NCBI RefSeq assembly: GCF_001998885.1
Contig: NZ_CP019609.1
Span: forward strand, 496,001 to 560,000
Direction: 5' to 3'
Source: Vagococcus penaei
GTDB lineage: Bacteria > Bacillota > Bacilli > Lactobacillales > Vagococcaceae
DNA length: 64,000 nucleotides
Each line of letters starts with the position of its first letter. Positions within the stretch are counted from its first letter, which is position 1. The notes below the pieces were generated by a model, which saw nothing but the letters and a program-made list of their open reading frames with translations, ran no database searches and was not told where the DNA came from. A program made the position numbers and the translations under genes. Positions 1 to 9,844 of the stretch are shown one piece after another.

Positions 1-522
1 AAACAAAAATATTCAAACCACTAATAATCTGTTGTTTTCTCATAAAACTAATTGATAACACCTTCTTTCATAAACTATTTAATCTACTACAATTTTAACA
101 ATTAAATAGATGTTTGTCTAAAAAACGATAAGAAATATTTCAAATTATCAATTAGTATCGTAATCTATTTAGAAAATAAATCCTTCTAATATCTAAACCA
201 GTTAAATTTTGCGATTAGCCAATTACGTCTTTTGTCATGATGCTATTGTCTATCTTGACTATAATAACCCTAAACCCATCAGCACAATGATTGCTTGGCG
301 TTTAAATTTCACTACTATTTAGGATAATGATAAGAAAAAAGTCAATAAATCAGAGTCTATCGGACTAAACAATCACGCATTTTTACTTCTCAGCTAGAGG
401 AAATTAAAGAGGGAAAAATAGGTTAAAATACCTAGAAATTAATTGGAAAAGAATTTGGTGACGCAACATGCAACAATTAAGTAATTATCAGTTGCTTTAA
501 ACGTTACTTTTTATAAATTAAG
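1..522. other. Gene-free, A+T-rich stretch at window start
   Basis: No convincing gene is seen here. All frames are broken by frequent stops. One plus-strand stretch around 380-425 gives a short run of Leu-Glu-Glu-Ile-Lys-type residues that looks vaguely protein-like, but it is too short and too broken to name. The stretch may be decayed sequence behind the rpmG terminator. Confidence 0.5.
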
Positions 523-564
523 CAAAAAAAATAGCTAGAAACCTTATTAAAAAAGGCTTCTAGC
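523..564 (-). terminator. Rho-independent terminator after rpmG
   Basis: The arms GCTAGAA and TTCTAGC pair around an inner AACC/GG stretch at 533-564. The A-run at 524-530 becomes a U-tract on the minus strand. It lies 17 bases behind the rpmG stop. Confidence 0.8.
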
Positions 565-580
565 TTATTATCTACACTGA

Positions 581-730
581 TTATTTAGTTTCACGGTGTA
601 AAGTAACTTTACGTTCACGTGGACAATATTTTTTAACTTCTAAACGGTCAGGGTTGTTACGTTTGTTTTTATTTGAAAGATAGTTTCTTTCTTTACATTC
701 TGTACATTCTAAAGTAATGTTTACGCGCAT
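581..730 (-). CDS. rpmG: 50S ribosomal protein L33
   Basis: A 49-residue protein of the large ribosomal subunit, starting [17 protein letters not shown] and ending HRETK, typical of L33. The start at 730 is preceded by an AGGAGG site about 7 bases upstream; a longer in-frame reading from 784 lacks such a site. The first zinc-ligand pair is present (CTEC, residues 9 and 12). The second pair is reduced to one cysteine (YCPRERK), so the protein has three of the four cysteines of the zinc-binding form and probably does not hold zinc in the usual way. It lies behind a PBP gene and has its own terminator. Confidence 0.95.
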   Translation of the reverse strand: MRVNITLECTECKERNYLSNKNKRNNPDRLEVKKYCPRERKVTLHRETK

Positions 731-749
731 GTTAATTTCCTCCATATAT

Positions 750-782
750 GAATATTCAAGTATCACTTGACACTTGAATATC
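750..782 (-). promoter_or_regulatory. Inverted repeat in the rpmG leader/promoter
   Basis: Ten-base perfect arms ATATTCAAGT (752-761) and ACTTGAATAT (772-781) are separated by ten bases, just upstream of the rpmG ribosome-binding site. On the minus strand the outer arm overlaps a TATGAT-like -10 element. It could be an operator or a leader hairpin; the binding partner is unknown. Confidence 0.45.
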
Positions 783-851
783 ATATCATCTTTTAAATGA
801 AATTTCTACCCTTTTCCCAAAATTTGTTAAGTAGTTTTACTTTACAAATTT

Positions 852-3008
852 TTAATCTTTTTTTGACTCAACTGCAATTGGTGTCGGATTTGCTTGAATT
901 TCAAAATAAGCATTGATAACGTCTCTTAAAATATCAGCATTTACCCCATAGTCATCATTTGTCAAATTAGGAATCACAATACTTACAGCAATCTCTGGAT
1001 TGTCTAAAGGTGCATAACCAACGATTGTACTATTGATTGTCGAAATAAACTCTTTGGAGTTATTCGGATTAGCGATAACCGTTTCAGCAGTCCCAGTTTT
1101 CGCAGCAATTGGCTGAATGGTCGCACCATTTAGTTTATTAGCCGTCCCCATTGGACCTGTAATAACCCGACGCATACCATTTTGAATAATTTCAAACTCT
1201 TTATCCCTACCCTCAATAGTACTCATTACCTTAGGTTCAACTTTACTTTTCAACTTACCAATTGTCCCATCATTTGCAGTGTCATAAACACCTTCAACAA
1301 TATGTGGAGCAACTCGTTTACCACCGTTAGCAACAGTTGATACATATTGATTTAACTGCATCGGTGTATAAGTATCATAGTTTCCATAAGATAAATCGAG
1401 TAAGTTCCCCATAATACCAGGAATATAATTACCATTTTTATCTTTATACGTTTTATTAATTACCCCAACTGTTTCGTTAGGTAAATCGATACCTGTTGGC
1501 ACACCGAGACCAAACTCTTCATATGTTTTTCGTAATTTTCCATAAACATCGGTTCTCATTGGTAACGAAAAATTAGGAACATACTCTGTATCCATCATAC
1601 CTAAAGCAATTTTCATCATATAAGTATTTGAGGAGACTTCCAAAGCTTGTTCAGTTGTTAATGGAACAGAGCCATATGGGTTAAATAGTGACGACTTGAC
1701 TTGTCCACCATCTAAAATAATTGGTTCATCAATCATTGTTTGATTGCCTTTGATTACACCATTCTCATATCCAGACATAATTGTAGCTGCCTTAATTGAT
1801 GATCCAGGAACATATGCTTTATTAAAAGTACCAATTGTATCATCCGTCAAATTTCCACTTTTAATATCATGATTTAATCCTACCATCGATAGGATATTAC
1901 CATTTTGTGGATTAGTCACAACCACATAAATACCATCTGAATATTTAGCTTGTCCAGATGCAATCAAGCCATTATAATATTGTTTCGTGATAGCTTCCAC
2001 ACGTTTTTGAAATTCTAAATCTAATGTTAATTTCAAATTATCGCCTTTTTCACTGTCTTTGATTGCTTTTTTGGAAAGGATTTTTTGATTTTTATCAATA
2101 ACAACTTCTGACTCACCTTTTTTACCACGTAATACATCTTCATATGATTCTTCTAGATAGCTTAAACCAACACGTTCATTGCGTTCGTAACCTTTTTTAA
2201 GATACTTTTCAAGTTTATCTTCGGGTAAACCTTGCTTTTCTGATGAAACAACGCCTAAAACTGATCGAATTTGATCTTCTTCTGGATAATCACGATCCCA
2301 ATCAGCCCCTGCACTAATACCTGGAATGTTGGATGAATTTTCACCAACAATAGCAATTTCTTCAGGTGTCACTCCGTCATTTTTTAATACAACAGATTGT
2401 AAACTACCAGCCCCGTTTATTCGTTTAAACACAGTAGCGCGCCTTAAATCATCTTGATTAAAGTTCACTTCATCGTCTGTAACTTTCTCAACAATTTTCG
2501 AATAAAGTGCCCCTTCAGATAACTGTTCCCCATGTTTATTTAACTTCTCAGTACTCTTGACACGTTTAGCTGCTTGCTCAAAGTTTTTTGAATCAGACAA
2601 CCAATAATCACGCTTATCACGATCAGATAATTTATCTGGTTCAATAGCAATTAATGAAACAATTTTATCACTTAACTCTCTAATATCACCAGCAGACATA
2701 CCCGGGCTTCTTGTAAATATGATTGATTGCTTTGATGTATTACCAACCAAAACGCGTCCTCTGGCATCATAGATGGCACCCCTTGGAGCATTCTCTTTTA
2801 CAACTGTTTTCTGTCCGGATTCGACAATTTTTTGAAATTTATCTTTCTGCATGATTTGCAAATCACCTAATCGAACGACTAATATAAAAAAAAGAAGAAA
2901 CACAATAAAAAATAAAATATTTAGTCTTAATGGAATATGGCTTTTACGTTGTGATTTATTCTTCTTAGATTTTAGCGAAGATTTATTATTTTTTTTATTA
3001 TTTACCAT
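852..3008 (-). CDS. pbp2b: Class B penicillin-binding protein (PBP2b-like transpeptidase)
   Basis: A 718-residue monofunctional transpeptidase that cross-links peptidoglycan, probably in the peripheral or elongation machinery. The N-terminus is a Lys-rich cytoplasmic tail, then one membrane anchor at about 30-50, a dimerisation/pedestal region, and the transpeptidase domain. All three active-site motifs are visible: SxxK at S403-K406, SSN at 459-461 and KTGT at 637-640. No PASTA repeats follow the transpeptidase, which argues for the PBP2b/elongation type and against PBP2x. The gene start is ATG at 3008. rpmG lies directly downstream, an arrangement I also recall from enterococci. The exact paralogue name is an inference. 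Confidence 0.88.
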   Translation of the reverse strand: MVNNKKNNKSSLKSKKNKSQRKSHIPLRLNILFFIVFLLFFILVVRLGDLQIMQKDKFQKIVESGQKTVVKENAPRGAIYDARGRVLVGNTSKQSIIFTRSPGMSAGDIRELSDKIVSLIAIEPDKLSDRDKRDYWLSDSKNFEQAAKRVKSTEKLNKHGEQLSEGALYSKIVEKVTDDEVNFNQDDLRRATVFKRINGAGSLQSVVLKNDGVTPEEIAIVGENSSNIPGISAGADWDRDYPEEDQIRSVLGVVSSEKQGLPEDKLEKYLKKGYERNERVGLSYLEESYEDVLRGKKGESEVVIDKNQKILSKKAIKDSEKGDNLKLTLDLEFQKRVEAITKQYYNGLIASGQAKYSDGIYVVVTNPQNGNILSMVGLNHDIKSGNLTDDTIGTFNKAYVPGSSIKAATIMSGYENGVIKGNQTMIDEPIILDGGQVKSSLFNPYGSVPLTTEQALEVSSNTYMMKIALGMMDTEYVPNFSLPMRTDVYGKLRKTYEEFGLGVPTGIDLPNETVGVINKTYKDKNGNYIPGIMGNLLDLSYGNYDTYTPMQLNQYVSTVANGGKRVAPHIVEGVYDTANDGTIGKLKSKVEPKVMSTIEGRDKEFEIIQNGMRRVITGPMGTANKLNGATIQPIAAKTGTAETVIANPNNSKEFISTINSTIVGYAPLDNPEIAVSIVIPNLTNDDYGVNADILRDVINAYFEIQANPTPIAVESKKD

Positions 3009-3159
3009 GAATCAATTAATCCTTTCAATCCTACATTTAACTATCAAATAATGTTTTATTAAAGAAAAAATATTTGAGAGTTCTAGTTAAAACACTCTAT
3101 GAGTATCTCACGTCTAGTCAAGTTTTTCAATGAGAAAGAATGTAATTTAAAAAGTTATT

Positions 3160-3209
3160 AAACAAATAAAGTTTGAGTTAAAACATATAGAAATATGCTT
3201 AACTCAAAC
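3160..3209 (-). terminator. Terminator after cls
   Basis: GTTTGAGTTAA (from 3171) pairs with TTAACTCAAAC (ending 3209), with an inner CATAT/ATATG stem. The A-rich 3160-3170 gives a U-rich tail on the minus strand. Confidence 0.75.
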
Positions 3210-3228
3210 CTAAATTAATCGATTTAAT

Positions 3229-4761
3229 TTATAATAATGGTGAAAACACACCAATGACTGCACGTAAAACTTTTTTAAACCATGGCACATTCTTCGCCTC
3301 TTTTAATGTAATTAGCTGACTTTTTTCTTCTGTCGCTAAATGATCTTTTAATAATTCTACTACAGACTCTGTCTGATACATCCAAACACCACATTCAAAA
3401 TGTAAAAATAAACTACGATAATCTAGATTCACAGTTCCAACAGTAGCATACTCACCATCAACAACAAAAGTTTTCGAATGGATAAATCCAGGTGTATACT
3501 CAAAAATTTTAATTCCGACTTCAATCAAACGAGCATAATTAGAACGTGTAATTTCATGAACATACCATTTATCAGGAATATGTGGGGTGATAATTCTAAC
3601 ATCTATGCCACTTTTAGCTGCATTACTTAACGCCTCTGTCAATGTATTATCAATAATCAGGTAGGGTGTCGTAATATAAATAGATTCTTTTGCACGACTA
3701 ATCAAGTTTAAATAAACATTCATGCCAACCGTTTCTTTATCAAAAGGTGAATCGACATAAGGTAAATAGTAGCCAATAGATTCTGGTAATTCACCAGGAC
3801 GATAATCAGGACGATAATCATAAGGATTGTCTGTTGACGTCTTATCAACGAAACGCCACAATGATAGGAATAAAAGTGTAAAGCCCCAAGCCGCTTCACC
3901 ACGAAGTAAAATCCCATTATCCTTCCAATGCCCAAAGCGTTCAATTTTATTAATGTACTCATCTGCCAAATTAATCCCGCCTGTAAAGGCAACTTTACCA
4001 TCAATCACCGTAATTTTACGGTGATTTCGATTATTGAAAATTGACGATAAAATCGGTGAGAATTGATTAAAAACACCACACTTAATACCTAGACTTTTTA
4101 ATTTTTTATCGTAATTAGCAGGTAGCGTAAACAGACAACCCAAGTCATCGTAAATAAATCGGACTTCGACACCTTCGTTCACTTTTTTTACGAGTGCTTC
4201 CAATAGCGTATCCCACATGTAACCTTCCTGAACAATAAAATATTCCATAAAAATATAGTGTTCGGCTTTTTCAATTTCTTCTAACATCGCAACAAATACG
4301 TCTTCACCGAATGGAAAATAATGACTGGTTGTGCGATTAAATAGCGTACTTTCACCACGACCAGCCAGATAATTAACTTGGAGTTGCGCGTCAATGTTAT
4401 CCTCAATTCTTAATTCACTACAAGTACTTCTTAATATTCTTCGTTCCTCTGATTGAATATGGAGCATCTCACGCTTATCTTCACTACTAAAGCGGATTCG
4501 ACCAAAAACCAAATATATAATTGTCCCAAAAACTGGTAAAATCATAATAGGAATAAGCCAAGCTATTTTATAAGCGGGATTACTCCGGCTATTAATAATT
4601 TTTAAAATAACGGCAACAGAAATCAAAAGATAAATAAAATAGAAGTAAACAAAGTACTCACTAAAGCGATACACAATTGAAAATAAAACCGCTAATTGAA
4701 TAACCATTAACAAGCCAACGATAATGGCTCGGTTAGTTAGAATTTTTAACAATTTGTTCAT
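3229..4761 (-). CDS. cls: Cardiolipin synthase, two-PLD-domain membrane enzyme
   Basis: A 510-residue enzyme that condenses two phosphatidylglycerol molecules to cardiolipin and glycerol at the membrane. Three N-terminal hydrophobic segments (about 10-32, 35-56, 67-88) form the membrane part. Two HxKxxxxD phospholipase D motifs follow: HRKITVID near residue 248 and HSKTFVVD near 429, both complete. ATG at 4761 is preceded by AAAGGAG with 7-base spacing, so I prefer it to the GTG one codon upstream. In enterococci, mutations in cls-family genes are linked with reduced daptomycin susceptibility; nothing here says whether this copy is altered. It has its own terminator, and dacA lies upstream on the same strand. 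Confidence 0.95.
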   Translation of the reverse strand: MNKLLKILTNRAIIVGLLMVIQLAVLFSIVYRFSEYFVYFYFIYLLISVAVILKIINSRSNPAYKIAWLIPIMILPVFGTIIYLVFGRIRFSSEDKREMLHIQSEERRILRSTCSELRIEDNIDAQLQVNYLAGRGESTLFNRTTSHYFPFGEDVFVAMLEEIEKAEHYIFMEYFIVQEGYMWDTLLEALVKKVNEGVEVRFIYDDLGCLFTLPANYDKKLKSLGIKCGVFNQFSPILSSIFNNRNHRKITVIDGKVAFTGGINLADEYINKIERFGHWKDNGILLRGEAAWGFTLLFLSLWRFVDKTSTDNPYDYRPDYRPGELPESIGYYLPYVDSPFDKETVGMNVYLNLISRAKESIYITTPYLIIDNTLTEALSNAAKSGIDVRIITPHIPDKWYVHEITRSNYARLIEVGIKIFEYTPGFIHSKTFVVDGEYATVGTVNLDYRSLFLHFECGVWMYQTESVVELLKDHLATEEKSQLITLKEAKNVPWFKKVLRAVIGVFSPLL

Positions 4762-4807
4762 CACATTTCTCCTTTAAATTATAGTTTCAAATGATACTTA
4801 AATATTT

Positions 4808-6178
4808 TTAGGATTTGTGGCGCTCACTACGATTGCGATATCTTGATTTTACTCGTTTTTTTCTCTTTTTATTTGACACAATAAAAATAAATAAACCGAT
4901 AAAAACAATTACGATAAAGCCTGCACCTAAATACTTAATATTTTTAGTAATAAATTGTAATTCTTTTTGTTCTGTTGGAGTCTTTAAAAAGCCATCGTTT
5001 TCTTTTGTCGCCAATTTAACTGATGTTTCTTTAATTAATGGCGATATCGTCGGCAATGGATTTTTTAATTCAATGGTTGAATCATCAACAATTTTAAAAG
5101 CTGCAGGTTGATTTTTTTTCACTGTATCTTTAAACGATTCAGTAAGTTCGACTGCTGTTCCGTCAATCTCATGTTTTCCTTTTGACAATACTTCTTGATA
5201 CGCAAAATTATTAAAGCCATAATTAAATAAAGCATTCATAAATGGATGACGATAGTACTCACCATTTTGATCGGACCAATTGCCAACACCTAAAACAATC
5301 GCAATTAGGCGCATATCACCACGTTTAGCAGTCCCATCAATATTAAATGCACCAGATACCGAAGATCCCGTTTTTAATCCATCGACTCCTTCAAACGCAT
5401 ATTCAAGACCAGGCAATGAATAATTGTAGCTTTCAAATGATTCTTCGTAAGCTGTACCAGACATCACTTTTACCTCTGATTCACTTGTATAAGTCAAAAT
5501 CTCAGGATATTTTATTAATAAATCACGGGTAAAAATGGCTAAATCACGAGCTGTTGTTTTATTATCTTGTGTCATTTCTAACTCTGACTCAGTTTCATTA
5601 TTTGCAGCATATAACCCCTGGAACGCAGAAATTTGTGCCCCAGTCGCATTATAGATTGTCGTATTGGTCATCCCTAAATCTTGACATAATTGATTTAATT
5701 CTTTTAAATAAACAGCCGCATCTGGTTCAACCAATTCAGCTAACATGATTGTCGCAACGTTAGAAGATGGCACTAACATCATAGATAAAAGTTCTTTTAC
5801 TGGATATGCTACGTTATTTTTAATTTTATTATTGCTCAATGCATAAATACCAGCTATTTGCTCATATCTAGGTGTCGCAGTTACTTTAGTTTCTAACGTG
5901 AATTTACCTTCTTCAATTGCTTCAAAAACCTTATAAGCAGTTAATAATTTGATAATACTGGCGGGATTATGACTTAAATCTGCTTCTTTTTCCCAAAGTA
6001 ATTTACCAGTATTAACATCAATTAAAACAGCAGCTTTCGGTTCATTTTTAGAATCAACTTTAGCCTGGGTTGCTTGGACTAATTCAAGCATCGATGGCTG
6101 CTCCTCAGCGCCTAAAACAGTTATGCCACCTAAAAAAACAAACAAACTAATAACAATAACACTCACTAAATTTTTCAT
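4808..6178 (-). CDS. dacA: D-alanyl-D-alanine carboxypeptidase (DacA/PBP5 type)
   Basis: A 456-residue low-molecular-weight penicillin-binding protein that trims the terminal D-Ala from peptidoglycan stem peptides. It has a signal peptide (about 1-23), the S11 peptidase domain, and a C-terminal membrane anchor (about 415-438) followed by a very basic tail. Active-site motifs: SIIK at 74-77, SSN at 138-140 and KTG at 269-271. ATG at 6178 has a GAGGG site. Downstream is cls, 46 bases away; cotranscription is possible since no terminator is seen between them. Confidence 0.93.
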   Translation of the reverse strand: MKNLVSVIVISLFVFLGGITVLGAEEQPSMLELVQATQAKVDSKNEPKAAVLIDVNTGKLLWEKEADLSHNPASIIKLLTAYKVFEAIEEGKFTLETKVTATPRYEQIAGIYALSNNKIKNNVAYPVKELLSMMLVPSSNVATIMLAELVEPDAAVYLKELNQLCQDLGMTNTTIYNATGAQISAFQGLYAANNETESELEMTQDNKTTARDLAIFTRDLLIKYPEILTYTSESEVKVMSGTAYEESFESYNYSLPGLEYAFEGVDGLKTGSSVSGAFNIDGTAKRGDMRLIAIVLGVGNWSDQNGEYYRHPFMNALFNYGFNNFAYQEVLSKGKHEIDGTAVELTESFKDTVKKNQPAAFKIVDDSTIELKNPLPTISPLIKETSVKLATKENDGFLKTPTEQKELQFITKNIKYLGAGFIVIVFIGLFIFIVSNKKRKKRVKSRYRNRSERHKS

Positions 6179-6262
6179 TATAACCCTCTTTCTATATTTC
6201 TATTATTTATACCTAATAATAAAAGACTCTTTCCTATCATACCATAAGTAAATCATTAGGTT

Positions 6263-6310
6263 AAAACAAAAAAATACATAACCTTTGCTTGAAACAAAGG
6301 TTATGTATTT
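6263..6310 (-). terminator. Terminator after the aldo/keto reductase
   Basis: A 16-bp perfect stem: AAATACATAACCTTTG (6272-6287) pairs with CAAAGGTTATGTATTT (6295-6310). A-runs on the left supply the U-tract on the minus strand; T's on the right could serve the other direction. Confidence 0.85.
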
Positions 6311-6327
6311 GATTAATTGACTAACAA

Positions 6328-7179
6328 TTAATAATCTACTTTATCAGGATCTGGTGCTTTACCAAATTTACCAGATAAACCATCAATCAATTTAATATCG
6401 TCATCGCTTAAAGAAAAATCAAAGATATCAAGATTTTCTTTGATTCGTGATGGTGTTACTGATTTTGGTAAAGGTAAAAAGTTATGGTGTAATCCCCAAC
6501 GTAAAACAACTTGGGCAACAGATTTATTGTAACGAGCTGCAATTGTCTTTAATTCATCCAATTCAAAAATTTTACCGGTACCTAAAGGACTATAAGCTTC
6601 TAAAAGAATATCGTGCTTAGTCGCATAATCAACAACTTCAGGTTGTAAATCACTAGGATTTAAAAAGATTTGATTAATTACTGGCTTGATAGTTGCAGTT
6701 TTCATCAAAGCATCAATATGATGTGGTTTAAAATTAGATACCCCAATACTCTTGATTTTACCAGCTTTAACAGCATCTTCCATTGCTCGCCAAGCCTCAC
6801 TATTTGCTTTTTCCCAATCATCTCGATAGGCAAGTGGATTTGGCCAATGAATTAAATACAAATCTAAATAATCCGTTCCTAATTTCTTCAACGATTCATC
6901 AATAGCGGCAGAGGCTTTATCATAGGTATGTTCAGAATTCCATAATTTGGTAGTTAAGAAGATTTCTTCACGGGGCACACCACTATCTTTAATGCCTTCT
7001 CCAACACTTTCTTCATTACCATAAATGGCTGCTGTGTCAATATGACGATAGCCATCAGCTAAAGCTGCCATAACTGATTCTTTTGCGACTTGACCACTTG
7101 GTGTTTGCCAAGTTCCGAAACCAATCACTGGAATTTCATGACCATCATTTAGTTTAAATGTACTTGTTGCTGTTAACAT
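6328..7179 (-). CDS. Aldo/keto reductase (2,5-diketo-D-gluconate reductase-like)
   Basis: A 283-residue cytoplasmic NADPH-dependent oxidoreductase that reduces aldehydes or ketones to alcohols; the physiological substrate cannot be read from sequence. The AKR catalytic tetrad is complete: Asp48, Tyr53, Lys78 and His111 (motifs HIDTAAIYGNE, LTTKLWN and LIHWPNP). ATG at 7179 is chosen because it follows AGGAGGA at proper spacing; the frame stays open for 18 more codons upstream without such a site. It is a single-gene unit flanked by terminators. Confidence 0.92.
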   Translation of the reverse strand: MLTATSTFKLNDGHEIPVIGFGTWQTPSGQVAKESVMAALADGYRHIDTAAIYGNEESVGEGIKDSGVPREEIFLTTKLWNSEHTYDKASAAIDESLKKLGTDYLDLYLIHWPNPLAYRDDWEKANSEAWRAMEDAVKAGKIKSIGVSNFKPHHIDALMKTATIKPVINQIFLNPSDLQPEVVDYATKHDILLEAYSPLGTGKIFELDELKTIAARYNKSVAQVVLRWGLHHNFLPLPKSVTPSRIKENLDIFDFSLSDDDIKLIDGLSGKFGKAPDPDKVDY

Positions 7180-7265
7180 AAAACATTCCTCCTCGTATTG
7201 AGTATGGTTATAGTATACATTTTTAATATACATAAATCAAATAAAAAGTATTTTATATATGTAAA

Positions 7266-7306
7266 AACAACTATAAAAAGCCATTAATGACTTTTTATAG
7301 TTGTTT
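7266..7306 (-). terminator. Terminator overlapping the stop of the YdcF-like gene
   Basis: AACAACTATAAAAAG (7266-7280) pairs with CTTTTTATAGTTGTT (7291-7305) around a ten-base loop. The stem runs into the stop codon of the upstream minus-strand gene. Confidence 0.8.
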
Positions 7307-8372
7307 ATTTTATTAGCATATTTAGTACAACTGGCATAACAAAAGAAATAGCAAAAATTAACCCAATAATAATTAGATGTCGATTTCTAGTCATTTGCAA
7401 ATAGCCAATGTATTCACGAATAAAAGCAGTAGGTAAATAATAAAGGCGCGTTTTCGAACCAACTGCTCTTGCCAAGATTCCTTGTCTAGCTGCAATCTTT
7501 CCGGCACGTAAAACATGATAGTTATTTGATGCTATCACAATGGAAACATTACTTGTATCCATAATATCATCATTTCTTGAGATAATAGCTTTAGACAATT
7601 TTATGTTTTCCCAAGTATTTTTAGATTCTTCTTCTAAGTAAATTTTTTCAATTGTTTTCTCTTGGCTCATAACGTAATCCATCATTGCTTGTGCTTCTGA
7701 GACTTTCTCATCTGCACCTTGTCCGCCAGATAAAATAATCGTTGGATGATGATTCAACTTAGCAACTTGTTTATCGTATAATTTAAGGCCTGCATCGATT
7801 CTTGATGCTAGAAGTGGTGTCACTCTCTCTCCGTTAATTAAACCAGCACCTAAGATAACAATATAATCGACGGGTTTATGTAAAGGGAACTTATTGTAAA
7901 CTATAGAAGTCAGAGCATACATAAAGAAAACAAATACCATATACACAAAAACTGTCGTTAAAAAAGAAGCAAAACTTTTAACAATATTATTATGACTACT
8001 AAACGCAATGTAACCAATTAACACTTGAAAAGCAATTAACGCAATTGACAATAGTGCCGGTAATAGATTGGCTAGCGATAGTCCCTCACGTTTTAAAAGG
8101 ACGCCTTCATTCCAAAAAAGCATAATAACAACTGCAAAGATACCAAAAAAAGCTACCGCAATTAATAGTAAGACAATTGGTATCGCAAGAATTAATGCCC
8201 AAATCTGGCTAATTTGCTCTACTTGTAAGACTAAGCTCAAATACAATCCCCCGATTAAAATCAAGAAAAAGAAACCTGTCCACAAACTTGTTGGTCGGTA
8301 ATAGACCCAATAACCAAAAAATAAAAGTGGGATAAAAAGAAGAAAAAACAACTGATAAATTAGTAATGACAT
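7305..8372 (-). CDS. YdcF/SanA-like (DUF218) membrane protein
   Basis: About 355 residues. The N-terminal half is hydrophobic with roughly five predicted membrane segments. The C-terminal half is a DUF218 domain: DYIVILGAGL, then RIDAGLKLYD, then TIILSGGQGADEK, then EEESKNTWENI, and a last hydrophobic segment. This family (YdcF, ElyC, SanA) is linked to cell-envelope or vancomycin-tolerance phenotypes in other bacteria, but the reaction is not established. ATG at 8372 is preceded by GAGG about 8 bases upstream; the GTG at 8381 lies inside that site and is rejected. It stands alone between two terminators or gaps. Confidence 0.82.
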   Translation of the reverse strand: MSLLIYQLFFLLFIPLLFFGYWVYYRPTSLWTGFFFLILIGGLYLSLVLQVEQISQIWALILAIPIVLLLIAVAFFGIFAVVIMLFWNEGVLLKREGLSLANLLPALLSIALIAFQVLIGYIAFSSHNNIVKSFASFLTTVFVYMVFVFFMYALTSIVYNKFPLHKPVDYIVILGAGLINGERVTPLLASRIDAGLKLYDKQVAKLNHHPTIILSGGQGADEKVSEAQAMMDYVMSQEKTIEKIYLEEESKNTWENIKLSKAIISRNDDIMDTSNVSIVIASNNYHVLRAGKIAARQGILARAVGSKTRLYYLPTAFIREYIGYLQMTRNRHLIIIGLIFAISFVMPVVLNMLIK

Positions 8373-8431
8373 ATAACTCACCTCATTTATTTCTTAAGTA
8401 AAATTTAATATATGTCATATTATAGCATAAT

Positions 8432-9844
8432 TCATTGCTCACTCTCAGCTATTTGACCATTTACTAGTCTAACAACTTGGTGGCAGGTTGTCTGAATAAA
8501 CTCAATATCATGTGTTATGATAATCACAAATGTTCCTAAATCATGTAGCCACTGAATCACTCGACTCACTTCAAGCATATTTTTCAAATCTAAACCACTT
8601 GTTGGTTCATCTAAAATAATGACTTTTTTCCCGGATAAAACTGCAATACCAATAGCGACACGTTGTTTTTCTCCACCAGATAGTGATTGTGGATGACGAT
8701 CTAATAACTCAGATAAATTAAGTCTCTCCACAACGTCAGCAAAGAGCTCCATACGCTTTGCTTTAACAGTAAGCTCTTTGTAAACTGATTCGAAAAATAA
8801 TTGTAAATTAACATCTTGCATTACAAGAAAACTTTGGTTTATCAATTGTTTGTGCGTCAAGGCCTGTCCGTTGAGCATAATTTTACCTTTTTTAAAACGT
8901 GTTAATCCAGTTAACAGATAGGATAACGTACTCTTTCCAGAGCCATTTGGCCCCACAATACCAACAATTTTTTGATTAGACAAATGTAACTCATCAATCA
9001 TTAAATGAAAATCTTGATTCTTTTTAGGTGTGTAATGGAGGTTACTAATGACTAATTCGTCAGCAGTCACAGTATTGTCAATCACAGCCGAAGCTTTTAA
9101 TTGAATAGGTGTCGTTATTAGTTGTCGTAACCCTAACGTTTTTAAATCATCATGGGTCAATTCAAGTAACTGCTTTTTAGACCAATCCGCTTGTATTCGT
9201 CCACTATCTAAATATACAAAACGATCAGCAACATCCATCAAATAAGCTAGACGGTGTTCTGCAACAATAATTGTCGCACCAGTCGTTTTTAGCCATTGAA
9301 TATACTCTTTTAAAATCGCAATCGTGGGTAAATCTAGATTACTTGATGGTTCGTCTAATAAATAGACTTGATGTGGCATCATGCATACCGAAGCAAATGC
9401 AATTCGTTGCTTTTCACCACCAGACAAATGAAACATACTCTTGTCCAAGTAATTAGATAAACGAAATGTTTCACTAATTGAAGCAATCCGTTCTTGCATG
9501 ATACTAGGTAACGTACCATAATTTTCCATATTAAATGCCAACTCTGAATAAACATTATTGGTAAAAAATTGCGTTTTAGGATTCTGAAATACAACGCCTA
9601 TTTGCTTAACATATTCTTCAAAATCAACTGGTGGTAAAGTCATATTAGCCACAGTTGCCTCGCCTGTGATTGTTCCAGTATAAAGTTCAGGAATCAATCC
9701 CGTTAACAAACGAATCACTGTTGATTTACCCGAACCACTCGCACCACATAGAACCACGCATTGTCCTTTTGGAATCGTTAAATCAAGTTTCGTTAGGGTA
9801 GACTCATCCACATAAGAAAAATTAACTTGTTTAAATGTAATCAT
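8432..9844 (-). CDS. ECF transporter, fused double ATPase subunit
   Basis: About 470 residues with two complete ABC ATPase halves in one chain, energising an energy-coupling factor importer. The first half has Walker A GASGSGKST near 34-42 and signature LSGGEKQR near 140; the second has GPNGSGKST near 298-306 and a second SGGEKQR, then ILDEPTSGLD. The start ATG at 9844 overlaps the stop of the T-component gene in an ATGA arrangement, implying translational coupling. It is the last gene of the S-T-A operon. A dedicated ATPase in the same operon points to a group I-type ECF system rather than the shared EcfA1/A2 module. Confidence 0.9.
   Translation of the reverse strand: MITFKQVNFSYVDESTLTKLDLTIPKGQCVVLCGASGSGKSTVIRLLTGLIPELYTGTITGEATVANMTLPPVDFEEYVKQIGVVFQNPKTQFFTNNVYSELAFNMENYGTLPSIMQERIASISETFRLSNYLDKSMFHLSGGEKQRIAFASVCMMPHQVYLLDEPSSNLDLPTIAILKEYIQWLKTTGATIIVAEHRLAYLMDVADRFVYLDSGRIQADWSKKQLLELTHDDLKTLGLRQLITTPIQLKASAVIDNTVTADELVISNLHYTPKKNQDFHLMIDELHLSNQKIVGIVGPNGSGKSTLSYLLTGLTRFKKGKIMLNGQALTHKQLINQSFLVMQDVNLQLFFESVYKELTVKAKRMELFADVVERLNLSELLDRHPQSLSGGEKQRVAIGIAVLSGKKVIILDEPTSGLDLKNMLEVSRVIQWLHDLGTFVIIITHDIEFIQTTCHQVVRLVNGQIAESEQ

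Noticed and set aside
380-480. Possible remnant of a recombinase-like gene (Leu-Glu-Glu-Ile-Lys stretch on the plus strand)
   Set aside because: Only about 20 residues before a stop, with further stops in the same frame; could be chance.
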